A program made the position numbers and the translations under genes. Under the pieces are notes generated by a model. The model saw only the letters and a list, made by a program, of their open reading frames with translations, did not search any database and had not been told where the DNA came from. 11,767 nt of DNA, from assembly GCA_964418595.1 (NCBI GenBank), contig CAYQMF010000164.1:1-11767 (forward strand), written 5' to 3'. The DNA is from CAYQMF01 sp964418595. Its GTDB lineage: Bacteria > Planctomycetota > UBA1135 > UBA2386. Positions 1 through 6,907 of this stretch are shown here, one piece after another (within the stretch, counting starts at the first letter, position 1; each line of letters begins with the position of its first letter).

Positions 1-1957
1 CTTGCGAGCGCCAGCTCGCTCCGGCGTCGTCCGAGACTACGTGGACGGGCACGCGCGGCGCGCGCGCCGCGACGCACGCGAACACCCGCGCCGGCGCATG
101 CCGCGAGGCGACGAGGCGTTGCAGCGTGCCCCCGGGCAGGGCAGCGCAGCGCCGCCAGTTCGCGCCGTCGTCGTCGGTCGCGTGCACCGCGCCGTTGCCC
201 GCGCCGGCGAAGAGCTGGCCGGCGCGCAGCGGCGACTCGGCGAGCGCCACCAGCGGCCGGCCTGCGCCGAGGTCGTCGCCGATCCTGGTCCAGGTGTCGC
301 CGCGGTCCGGCGAGCGGAACACGTGCTGCGCCGCGCCATAGAGCGTGTGCTGCTCGTGCGCCGACACCAGGAGCGGCGCACCCCACGCGAACTGCAGGTC
401 GCGGCCGCGCGGGCGGATCCGCTTGTCGGCCGCACCGCTGAGCGTGCTGCCGTCGAGGCGCTTGCGGCGCAGGTCGCCGTTCTGGTGGGCGAAGTACGCG
501 ACGTTCGCATCGGTGGGGTCGGGCAGCACGCAGAGGCCGTCGCCGCCGGCCCAGCGGTCGAGGAACACGTGGCGCCAGGGATCGTCGCCGTGCGGGTCGA
601 TGGGCTTCGCCGTGCCGACGACGGCGGCGTTGTCCTGCGTTCCGCCCCACACCCGCGTCGCGTCACGCGGGTCGACGACGCACGTGTAGAACTCGGTGAT
701 CGGCAGCACGTTCAGGTGCAGCCAGCTCCCACCGCGGTCGAAGGTCGCAAACAGCCCCCCGTCGTTGCCGAGCAGCATCCGCTCTGGTCGCTCCGGATCG
801 ATCCACAGGTCATGCACGTCGAGGTGAAGCACTTCCCCGGTCGGCATGCCGACCGTGGGGAAGGGCAGCAGGCGGCGCACGACCTCGCGCACTTCGCTCC
901 ACGTCCGGCCGCCGTCGCGCGACGCGATCAGCTTCATCCCGCACACGAACACCTGATCTCGATCGTCGGGCGCGACGCGGATGTCGCAGAAGTCCCAGCC
1001 GACGTACGTCGGCAGGAACTCGGAGTGGCAGCGTCGCCAGCTCTCGCCGCCATCGTCGGAGCGGAACACCACGCCGCCGACGCCGTAGCGGCCTTCGCCG
1101 GGCTTGCTGGCGTCGACGGTGAGGGCATACACCGTCGCGGGTCGGCGGCGGCAGACGTCGACCGCGACCCGCTCGATCTGCGCGCCCACCGGGAGCCCGC
1201 GCGCGGCGTCCAGCCGCTCCCAGGTGGTCCCGCCGTCGGTCGAGCGGTGGACGCCGCTGCCGTCGCCTCCGCCGCGATCCCAGGTCGCGCAGTAGAGGCG
1301 GCGGGGGTCGTCCGGCGCCAGCACGAGATCGATCGCCGCGACGCGCGGGCCCGGCGCGAGGATGCGCGTCCAGGTCTTGCCCGCGTCGTCGGTGCGGAAC
1401 ACGCCGCGCGCCTCGCTGGCCTGGCCGTCGCGCGGCCCGATGGCGGCGACCCATGCACGCGCCGGATCCGCGGGATCGACCTTCACCTTGCCGATGCGGT
1501 CGACCTCCGCGAGACCCGCGTGGGCCCAGGTCGCCCCGCCATCCGTTGAGCGGTACACGCCGGCGCCGTCGTACGACCTGCCGCCGAGGTGCGCCTCGCC
1601 CGTGCCGAGCCAGATCACGTCGGCGTCCGACGGCGCCACGCAGACGTCGCCGATCGCGAAGGTCGCCTCGTGCTCGAACATCGCCTGCCACGACAGCCCG
1701 CCGTCGGTGCTGCGCCAGAGGTTGCCGGAGCCCGGCGCGACCCAGATCGTGAAGGGTCGCTGCGCCGGCACCGCGATCGCCTCGATCCGGCCGCCGCAGA
1801 AGCGAGGGCCGATCGCCTGCCACCGCAGGCTGGCGAAGGGTGATGCCGCGTCGGCAGCGCGCCGGCGGGCAAAGGCCTCGAGCTTGGGATGCGGATCCTG
1901 CGCGACGGCGGTGGCGGAGACGAGGCACGAGCAGAGCAGGGTCACGGCACGCAGCAT
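1..1957 (-). CDS. Secreted Asp-box (BNR/VPS10-like) beta-propeller protein, C-terminus cut by window edge
   Basis: This frame is open from the left edge to an ATG at 1957 and encodes 652 visible residues. Residues 1-20 (MLRAVTLLCSCLVSATAVAQ) are a signal peptide, so the product is exported. About ten Asp-boxes (S-x-D-x-G-x-x-W) recur, for example STDGGLSW (83-90), STDGGATW (137-144), STDGGTTW (239-246), SDDGGESW (300-307), SRDGGRTW (346-353), SPDRGDTW (549-556) and SDDAGASW (642-649) at the very edge. Asp-boxes cap blades of sialidase, VPS10/sortilin and related propellers. The WGGTQDN (437-443) and GGDG (471-474) segments are typical of the large bacterial VPS10-domain or 'glycosyl hydrolase' proteins, often near 1000 residues, so roughly a third may lie outside the window. 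No sialidase Arg triad can be assigned, and the 'glycosidase' label is unproven; a binding or scaffold role is equally possible. No Shine-Dalgarno is visible; GATGAT lies 7 nt before the start. The gene is divergent from the PLD gene. Confidence 0.9.
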   Translation of the reverse strand, partial: MLRAVTLLCSCLVSATAVAQDPHPKLEAFARRRAADAASPFASLRWQAIGPRFCGGRIEAIAVPAQRPFTIWVAPGSGNLWRSTDGGLSWQAMFEHEATFAIGDVCVAPSDADVIWLGTGEAHLGGRSYDGAGVYRSTDGGATWAHAGLAEVDRIGKVKVDPADPARAWVAAIGPRDGQASEARGVFRTDDAGKTWTRILAPGPRVAAIDLVLAPDDPRRLYCATWDRGGGDGSGVHRSTDGGTTWERLDAARGLPVGAQIERVAVDVCRRRPATVYALTVDASKPGEGRYGVGGVVFRSDDGGESWRRCHSEFLPTYVGWDFCDIRVAPDDRDQVFVCGMKLIASRDGGRTWSEVREVVRRLLPFPTVGMPTGEVLHLDVHDLWIDPERPERMLLGNDGGLFATFDRGGSWLHLNVLPITEFYTCVVDPRDATRVWGGTQDNAAVVGTAKPIDPHGDDPWRHVFLDRWAGGDGLCVLPDPTDANVAYFAHQNGDLRRKRLDGSTLSGAADKRIRPRGRDLQFAWGAPLLVSAHEQHTLYGAAQHVFRSPDRGDTWTRIGDDLGAGRPLVALAESPLRAGQLFAGAGNGAVHATDDDGANWRRCAALPGGTLQRLVASRHAPARVFACVAARAPRVPVHVVSDDAGASWRSQ

Positions 1958-2032
1958 GGCGAGGATCATCGCGTGGTCGGCGGGCTGCGACAGCCGGCTT
2001 TCGCATCGACATCGACGGCGCGCGAAGCCAGG

Positions 2033-2728
2033 ATGGACGGCGTGGAGCCCTTCGACGAGATCCTGCGTCGCACCTTCGACGACGGCAAGCTGTCGCGCGC
2101 GGAGCGCAGCGCGTTCGGACAGATCCTCGATGGCGTCGATACACGGGTGCTCGCCGTGATCCGCAACCGTGCCTTCACCCTGGCACGCACGCGGCTCGAG
2201 CCGCACCGGGTGGCGGACACGCTTGCCTGGTGCGAAGACGTTGTCCAGCTCGTTGCCAGTCGGGAGAGTGCACAGCGCAACGCCGGGGCCACCCAGGTCG
2301 ACGTCGTGTTCAGTCCGGGTGGCGACTGCCTGCGCCGGATCGTCGAGCTGCTCGAGGGTGCGCGGGGCACGCTGGACGTGTGCGTGTTCACGCTCACCGA
2401 CGATCGCATCCGCGACGCGCTGCTTGGCGCTGCGCGGCGCAGCGTCGTGGTGCGCGTGATCACCGACGACGAGAAGACGGGCGACCTGGGCTCGGACGTG
2501 GCCACTCTGCGCGGCGCCGGAATCCCCGTGCGCACCGACCGCGCCGAGTCGCACATGCACCACAAGTTCGCCATCGCCGACGGGCACGTGCTGGTGACCG
2601 GCAGCTACAACTGGACGCGGCAGGCCGCGGATCACAACCAGGAGAACCTGATGGTCACCGACGACGCGCGCTTCGTGGCGCCCTTCCAGCGCGAGTTCGA
2701 CGCGCTGTGGCGCGCGTTCGGCGCCTGA
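2033..2728 (+). CDS. Single-HKD phospholipase D-like protein (Nuc/PLD6-type)
   Basis: 231 residues from the ATG at 2033. An earlier in-frame ATG at 1889 would run back into the divergent propeller gene and adds arginine-rich, non-protein-like sequence, so I reject it. The C-terminal half is a phospholipase D fold: a first strand DVCVFTLTDDRI (115-126), then one complete HKD motif (H176-x-K178-x4-D183), then GSYNWT (190-195) and the QENLM strand. Known members with a single HKD (bacterial Nuc, eukaryotic PLD6/Zucchini) dimerise to build one active site and act as nucleases or cardiolipin hydrolases, with the His forming a phospho-enzyme intermediate. Residues 1-88 form a mostly helical N-terminal region that I do not recognise. 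There is no signal peptide, so a cytoplasmic location is expected. The substrate (DNA, RNA or lipid) cannot be read from the sequence. It stands alone between divergent and convergent neighbours. Confidence 0.88.
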   Translation: MDGVEPFDEILRRTFDDGKLSRAERSAFGQILDGVDTRVLAVIRNRAFTLARTRLEPHRVADTLAWCEDVVQLVASRESAQRNAGATQVDVVFSPGGDCLRRIVELLEGARGTLDVCVFTLTDDRIRDALLGAARRSVVVRVITDDEKTGDLGSDVATLRGAGIPVRTDRAESHMHHKFAIADGHVLVTGSYNWTRQAADHNQENLMVTDDARFVAPFQREFDALWRAFGA

Positions 2729-2746
2729 CGGGCTCGAGTCTCGTCA
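2726..2746. terminator. Possible bidirectional terminator hairpin between convergent genes
   Basis: The stop codon of the PLD gene begins an inverted repeat TGACGGG / TCTCGTCA-type arm: positions 2726-2732 pair with 2740-2746 (seven pairs, one of them G-T) around a seven-base loop. It lies in the 34-base gap between the convergent PLD and GNAT stops and could serve both strands. There is no T-run, so it would be an atypical intrinsic terminator. Confidence 0.3.
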
Positions 2747-2762
2747 CCTCCAGACCGGGCCG

Positions 2763-3788
2763 TCAGAACACGTCGCTGTCGCCGATCGTGAAGTGCCAGC
2801 GGTCCAGATACCACTGCAACGGCGCGCGCGGGCGATAGAAGCGGGCGACCATCGTGGATGGCGCCGGCTCGCAGCCAAGCCCCAGGTTGCGGGCGCGGGC
2901 GAAGAGCGGGGAGTGCGGCGACAGCCACGTCTCCACGCGTCCGAACCCGCGCTGCGTGGCCTGCGCGACGGCGAAGGCCAACGCCGTGTGCAGCGCGGCG
3001 TCGTCGTCGGGCGCGGCGAGGTAGTCGGCGAGGGCCACGATCGAGTCGGCGCACCAGCGCTCGCGGAGCACGAAGGCGGCGCGCACGGCGCTGGTCGTGC
3101 GGTCGACGGCGAGGAACAGGCGATGGGAGACGGGTGCGTCGGCGAAGCGCCAGTTGAGGTAGCGGGCGTCGCGCACGAGGGCGAAGGGGTAGCGCGCCCG
3201 GTTGGCGGCCCACAGCGCATCGACCTCGGGGCCGTAGCGCGCGACCTCGCAGACCCGCAGGGCGGGCGGCTGTGCGGCGAGCCGCCGCCAGCCGCCGTCG
3301 GCGAACAGGTTCGCGTGCAGCGTCGTGATGGGCGCGAAGGTCGGCACGTAGCCGAGGGCGCGGCGCCCGAGTCGGCAGGCGCGCGCATTGGGGAACCCGT
3401 AGCTCGCGAGGCAGTGCGCCGCGTTGCCGAAGACCTCGAAGTAACGCTTGGCGGTGGCGACGAACGCGCCGCTGCCGCGCCACTGCGGATCCACCATGCT
3501 GTCGAGCGGCTGCGTCACGACCTCGTCGCGGCCTTCTACCGAGAAGCGCATCACCAGCGCCGCGTACTGGGCGATGACCGCGCCGCTCTCGCCGTCGAGG
3601 GCCAGCATGATCTGTGCCGGCGTGTCGGCCGCGAACTCCCAGCGCCACCAGGCGAGGTCGCGCGGCGGGGCCGAGGTGCCGAAGACCCGCGCGAACAACG
3701 CGACGATGCCGTGCTCGTCGCCCGGCACGTACGGGCGGACCACGTACGGGCGCAGCGCGCGGTGGGCGACGGGCTCGGCGTGCATCAT
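2763..3788 (-). CDS. GNAT-like N-acyltransferase, second gene of the radical SAM operon
   Basis: 341 residues from tandem ATG codons at 3788 and 3785. A longer frame back to 3926 lies inside the radical SAM gene and reads as low-complexity sequence. GAGG sits eight bases before the first ATG, a rare clear ribosome site in this window, and only 16 bases separate it from the upstream stop, so the two genes are probably cotranscribed and translationally coupled. The N-terminal half resembles the GNAT acyl-CoA fold: a long strand and an acidic helix, then DSMVDPQWRGSGAF (97-109) as the acyl-CoA pyrophosphate loop, then YGFPNARACRLGRRALGY (130-147). The second half has a further mixed alpha/beta domain and the protein ends in WHFTIGDSDVF. 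That ending and size are, from memory, typical of GNAT or FemAB-like proteins linked to exopolysaccharide or natural-product clusters. The acceptor is unknown; the adjacent radical SAM enzyme may make it. No signal peptide. Confidence 0.85.
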   Translation of the reverse strand: MMHAEPVAHRALRPYVVRPYVPGDEHGIVALFARVFGTSAPPRDLAWWRWEFAADTPAQIMLALDGESGAVIAQYAALVMRFSVEGRDEVVTQPLDSMVDPQWRGSGAFVATAKRYFEVFGNAAHCLASYGFPNARACRLGRRALGYVPTFAPITTLHANLFADGGWRRLAAQPPALRVCEVARYGPEVDALWAANRARYPFALVRDARYLNWRFADAPVSHRLFLAVDRTTSAVRAAFVLRERWCADSIVALADYLAAPDDDAALHTALAFAVAQATQRGFGRVETWLSPHSPLFARARNLGLGCEPAPSTMVARFYRPRAPLQWYLDRWHFTIGDSDVF

Positions 3789-3789
3789 C

Positions 3790-3800
3790 GATCGTACCTC
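3790..3800 (-). promoter_or_regulatory. Ribosome binding site of the GNAT gene
   Basis: Reading the minus strand, GAGG lies about eight bases before the ATG-ATG pair at 3788. It supports this start over longer alternatives and contrasts with the Shine-Dalgarno-less first genes of other units. Confidence 0.55.
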
Positions 3801-3804
3801 GGGT

Positions 3805-5343
3805 TCACAGGCGGTAGGTGTTGTCGAGACGGGTCTGCAGGAGGCGGCGGTGCAGCCAGCGGTCCCACTGGCCGCCGAACCAGCCCACGCGCAGGCGCCA
3901 ACGCGCGAGCTTCTGCAGCGTGCCATACAGGAGGCGCTGCCCCCTGCCTTCGAACACCAGCTTGCTCGTGGTGAGCGGCAGGTAGTGGTAGACCATGCGC
4001 TTGATCTCGCGTTCCTCGTCGGCGCGCAGCCAGCGCATCGAGTGGCGGTCTTCGTCGCCGAACACGGTGCGATACGGCAGGAGGGCCTTCACCGACTTCG
4101 GGAAGTCGGGCGTCCGCGCGATGGCCGCATCGCCCATCACCGTGCCCCACGCCGCCTGGTAGAAGCGGAACGTGAAGAAGATCCACTCCGCGTTGGGCAG
4201 CCCCTGCAGCGTGCGGATGAGCCGGAGCGAGTCGAGGCGGTCGCGCCGCGTCTCGCCGAGCAGGCCGAACACGAAGTTGTGCATCGGCATGATCCCCCGC
4301 GCGAGCAGTCGCTGCGACAGGGTGACGGCGTCGTCTGGGCGATGCTTCTTGCCGATCGCGGCGAGCATGCGCGGCGACCCGGTCTCCGTACCGAACTCGA
4401 CCTTGCGGCAGCCGCCGGCGGCGATCTCGTCCCACTCGGCGTCGCTGAAGCGGACCGCGTCGCTTGGCGACATCAACGCGAACCACGTGCACTGCGGGAT
4501 GCGGGCCCGCCACGCGCGCGCCATCGCCAGCACGCGGCGTCGGTTGGTGGCGAAGTCCAACTCGCCGATGTGGAACTGGCGCACGCCGTAGCGGGTGACG
4601 AGTGCCTCCGCCAGGTCGACGATGTCGTCGGCCTCGAGCATCGAGGGCTCGTGCGTGCTCCAGTAGCAGAACGTGCAGCGCTTGGGACAGCCGCGCGACG
4701 TGCCGATGACGAGCGTCGGCTCGCCATTGCCGAAGATCCCGCCCTTGGTGTGGATGTAGGCGGTGAGGTCGAGGCGGTGATAGAGGGCCAGGTGGCCAAC
4801 CTGCAGCCGCCGGTTGCGGGCAGTCGGGGTGGTGCGCTGCACGCCGCCGTCCCGCCACAGCAGTCCCGGCACCGCCGCGAAGTCGATCTCGCCGGCCAGC
4901 GCGCGCAGGAGATCCGGACAGCCCTCTTCGCCGTAGCCGCGCAGGATGAAGTCGAAGGGCGGGTCCACCTCGAGGGTCTCCGGCGGGGACAGGGCAATGA
5001 ACTCGCCGCCGACCACCGTGGGGACGGTGGGGTACCACGCCTTCACGGCGCGGGCCAGCCGCAGGGCATTGGCGGTCTGGGTGAGCGGATCGAGTTCCTG
5101 CATCCAGAAGAACACTGCCGCCGCGTCGGCGAGGGCCGCGCGCAGCTCCTGGCTACGGTCGACGCGGTCGAGGTCGGGCTCCTGGTCGAACCAGACGATC
5201 TCGTGGCCGGCGGCGAACAATGCGCCTGCGACGCTGATGGCGCGGAAGGGGACCCCCTGGCACTCGTGCACCGGGTCGGTGGTCCAGCGCGGGACGATGA
5301 ATCCCACGCGGCTGCGCGGAGCGTCGGGGGTGACGATCTGCAT
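3805..5343 (-). CDS. B12-binding-type radical SAM protein of unknown product
   Basis: 512 residues from the ATG at 5343. An in-frame ATG at 5412 would overlap the start of the divergent epimerase and the longer frame to 5769 lies antisense to it. Residues about 10-160 match a Rossmann-like cobalamin-binding domain: GHEIVWFD (46-53), VVGGEFIALSPPE (110-122), FILRGYGEEG (132-141). The axial-His motif DxHxxG is not seen, as in many members of this class. The radical SAM core carries C219-x3-C223-x2-C226 (in SRGCPKRCTFCYW), the cluster-binding cysteines, followed by VEFGTETGS (315-323) and NFVFGLLGET (356-365), all diagnostic. The tail (430-512) is rich in Arg and Trp. The family (PF02310 plus PF04055) includes methyltransferases, BchE-like cyclases and hopanoid-modifying enzymes; the substrate cannot be decided here. 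The GNAT gene follows 16 bases later. Confidence 0.92.
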   Translation of the reverse strand: MQIVTPDAPRSRVGFIVPRWTTDPVHECQGVPFRAISVAGALFAAGHEIVWFDQEPDLDRVDRSQELRAALADAAAVFFWMQELDPLTQTANALRLARAVKAWYPTVPTVVGGEFIALSPPETLEVDPPFDFILRGYGEEGCPDLLRALAGEIDFAAVPGLLWRDGGVQRTTPTARNRRLQVGHLALYHRLDLTAYIHTKGGIFGNGEPTLVIGTSRGCPKRCTFCYWSTHEPSMLEADDIVDLAEALVTRYGVRQFHIGELDFATNRRRVLAMARAWRARIPQCTWFALMSPSDAVRFSDAEWDEIAAGGCRKVEFGTETGSPRMLAAIGKKHRPDDAVTLSQRLLARGIMPMHNFVFGLLGETRRDRLDSLRLIRTLQGLPNAEWIFFTFRFYQAAWGTVMGDAAIARTPDFPKSVKALLPYRTVFGDEDRHSMRWLRADEEREIKRMVYHYLPLTTSKLVFEGRGQRLLYGTLQKLARWRLRVGWFGGQWDRWLHRRLLQTRLDNTYRL

Positions 5344-5373
5344 GGGATCGATCGCGCTGCGCGGCGCAAGCAA

Positions 5374-5397
5374 ACGATATGCCGTCTGCCATACGAT
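5374..5397. promoter_or_regulatory. Divergent -10-like elements and direct repeat between radical SAM and epimerase genes
   Basis: The 61-base divergent spacer holds TACGAT (5392-5397, plus strand), ending seven bases before the epimerase ATG at 5405, and TATCGT on the minus strand (5379-5374), about 30 bases before the radical SAM ATG. These fit the TANNNT -10 form; no convincing -35 is visible. The plus-strand hexamer position implies a leaderless or nearly leaderless epimerase mRNA. An 8-of-9 direct repeat, ACGATATGC (5374-5382) and ACGATGTGC (5393-5401), covers both elements and could be a shared operator. Confidence 0.45.
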
Positions 5398-5404
5398 GTG
5401 CGCG

Positions 5405-6304
5405 ATGCGCATCCTCGTCACCGGGGCCTCCGGGCTCGTCGGCGCCGCCGCGGTGGACGCGTTTGCGGTGCGTGGCCATCGGGTTCGCGCCTTCGTTCGC
5501 GGTGCGCTGGCCGTGGCGGGAGCGGACGAGGTCGTGCGCGGCGACGTGTGCGACGCCGCCCTCTGGCCGTCCGCGCTGGTGGGGGTCGATGTCCTGGTGC
5601 ACGCGGCGGGGGCGATGACGCAGGATCCGGCGGTGCTCGCGCACACCAACGTGCGCGGGGTCGAGGTCGCCGCGGCGGCGGCGCATGCCGCGGGTTGCCG
5701 GCGCGTGGTGCTCGTCAGCTCGGCGGCGGTGTATGCGCCCGGCCCGATGCGCGACGCAGGCGAAGACACGCCGGTGGGTCCGCCCGACGCCTATGGGCAG
5801 AGCAAGCTCGCCGGGGAGGTCACGGCTCGCAGGCTCCTCGCGGGGGCGCTCACGATCCTGCGCCCGGTGTCGGTCTTCGCCTCTTCGCGGTCCTCGCCGT
5901 TCCTGGATGTCCTTCGCGCCGTGGTCGCTGCCGGCCGGATCCCCCTGGTCGGCGACGGCGCGACGCCGCTCGACCTCGTGCATGCCGACGACCTCGCGAC
6001 GGCGATCGCGGCCGCTGCAGAAGGACGTGGCGCGGGCGGCGTGTTCAACGTGTGCGGGAAGGAGCCGGCCCCGTTCCTCGCGCTGGCGCGCGTCGCGGCG
6101 GTGGCGTTGGGCGTGCCGCTCGTCACGGTGTCCTCGCCGGCTGAGCTACCGACCTTCCCGGCGTGGCTCTGCGAGGTCGCTGCGGTGCCGCGCACGCTCT
6201 CCGATCGGCGCGCGCGCGTCGAACTCGGCTACGCGCCCATGCGCGCGTGGCGGGAGGAAGTGACGGCCGCGCTCAGGGTGTCGGGGGCGACGGGTCCGGC
6301 GTGA
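5405..6304 (+). CDS. NAD(P)-dependent epimerase/dehydratase-family protein (extended SDR)
   Basis: 299 residues from the ATG at 5405, chosen because the Rossmann strand MRILVTGASGLVG begins right there. A second ATG at 5396 would add three residues. The dinucleotide loop is G7-ASG-LV-G13; D48 and V49 follow the second strand, HAAGA (67-71) is the usual NAD-contact turn, SSAAVY (105-110) carries the catalytic Ser, and Y130-GQS-K134 is the Tyr/Lys pair. The late motif LVHADDLATAI is characteristic of the family. All active residues are present, so it should be a working oxidoreductase or epimerase on a nucleotide sugar, sterol-like or flavanone-like substrate; which one cannot be told. The protein is slightly shorter than typical sugar epimerases (about 310-340), closer to the compact 'NAD-dependent epimerase/dehydratase' group. 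Its end overlaps the convergent dioxygenase gene by 32 bases. Confidence 0.9.
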   Translation: MRILVTGASGLVGAAAVDAFAVRGHRVRAFVRGALAVAGADEVVRGDVCDAALWPSALVGVDVLVHAAGAMTQDPAVLAHTNVRGVEVAAAAAHAAGCRRVVLVSSAAVYAPGPMRDAGEDTPVGPPDAYGQSKLAGEVTARRLLAGALTILRPVSVFASSRSSPFLDVLRAVVAAGRIPLVGDGATPLDLVHADDLATAIAAAAEGRGAGGVFNVCGKEPAPFLALARVAAVALGVPLVTVSSPAELPTFPAWLCEVAAVPRTLSDRRARVELGYAPMRAWREEVTAALRVSGATGPA

Positions 6305-6824
6305 GCGGATCGAAGATCCGCGTCGTCGGCACGTCGACGAGGAGGATCGTGCGCGCCCGGGTGCCGAGGTTGGCGCCTTCGTGCTGCGTCTGGCCGTCGA
6401 AAGCCAGACAGCGGCCGTCGCTCCACCGACGGGTCTCGTCGCCGACGCGGAAGACTCCGCCGTCGGGCACGTCGATCCCGAGATGCACGCGGCACACGAC
6501 CGGCACGTCGTGGTCGACGTGTGGATAGATGTGCGCCCCGGGTTCGAGGGTCGAGAAAGCCGCGGACGTCACGCCGGGCATGCGGTCGAGGAGGGCCACG
6601 GTGTGCGGGCAGCGCGGGCGGTTGCGGGCGATGGCGTCGCGCATGCGCAGCTCGTCGGCGTTCCACGCCACCAGCGGGAACAGCCACCACCGGCCCAGGT
6701 ACGCCTCCGGCACCACCCAGGGCACGAAGTCGGCGAGCGACAGCACGGCCCACTCCGCGCGGATCGCCGGGTAGCTCGCCTCGAGAGCGCGCGCGAGCGG
6801 GATGCGGGCCGGGTCGAGCCACAT
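6273..6824 (-). CDS. Aspartyl/asparaginyl beta-hydroxylase-like Fe(II)/2-oxoglutarate dioxygenase
   Basis: 183 residues from the ATG at 6824; the longer frame to 6956 starts with arginine-rich sequence antisense to the protease gene and is rejected. The pattern matches family PF05118: HIYPHVDHD (98-106), CRVHLGID (111-118), W134-SDG and FDGQTQHEGAN (142-152), then RTILLVDV (158-165). In the human enzyme ASPH two histidines bind iron and the usual carboxylate is missing. Here the equivalents should be H102 and H148, with R112/H114 near 2-oxoglutarate; D104, two residues after H102, might restore a normal H-x-D...H triad. Such enzymes hydroxylate Asp/Asn side chains in proteins, peptides or siderophore precursors; bacterial substrates are mostly unknown. 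The last residues (LTPDPSPPTP) lie outside the conserved domain and are encoded in the overlap with the epimerase end. TATCGT occurs ten bases before the ATG; there is no Shine-Dalgarno. Cytoplasmic. Confidence 0.87.
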   Translation of the reverse strand: MWLDPARIPLARALEASYPAIRAEWAVLSLADFVPWVVPEAYLGRWWLFPLVAWNADELRMRDAIARNRPRCPHTVALLDRMPGVTSAAFSTLEPGAHIYPHVDHDVPVVCRVHLGIDVPDGGVFRVGDETRRWSDGRCLAFDGQTQHEGANLGTRARTILLVDVPTTRIFDPLTPDPSPPTP

Positions 6825-6834
6825 GCGCTGGCGA

Positions 6835-6840
6835 ACGATA
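6835..6840 (-). promoter_or_regulatory. Putative -10 element of the dioxygenase gene
   Basis: TATCGT on the minus strand ends ten bases before the ATG at 6824, in the 83-base spacer divergent from the protease gene. It fits TANNNT and would give a leader of only a few bases. No -35 is recognised. Confidence 0.3.
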
Positions 6841-6895
6841 CGGCGCGTCCGGTGCGCGCGCACGTCCCGTGCTTGCCGGCGCCCCGCCGGTGCGC

Positions 6896-6901
6896 GACGC
6901 T
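6896..6901 (+). promoter_or_regulatory. Weak -10-like element before the protease gene
   Basis: GACGCT ends six bases before the ATG at 6908, the same spacing as TACCCT before the SDR gene, and there is no Shine-Dalgarno. It departs from TANNNT at the first base, so this call rests mainly on the repeated spacing. Confidence 0.2.
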
Positions 6902-6907
6902 GCCGCC

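Noticed and set aside
2..1549. Plus-strand open frame of 515 codons
   Set aside because: It is antisense to the Asp-box protein, whose repeated SxDxGxxW motifs and signal peptide show the real frame.
810..2144. Minus-strand 444-codon frame and other arginine-rich frames in the same region
   Set aside because: These are out-of-frame readings of the Asp-box gene with low-complexity Arg/Ala composition and no motifs.
5344..5769. Longer N-terminal starts for the radical SAM protein (5412 or 5769)
   Set aside because: They would overlap the divergent epimerase coding region and add sequence that does not resemble the family.
3448..6144. Plus-strand open frame of 898 codons
   Set aside because: It is antisense to the GNAT and radical SAM genes, with His/Arg/Ala/Glu-rich shadow composition, and its end is the wrong frame of the epimerase. 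The minus-strand proteins carry clear catalytic motifs.
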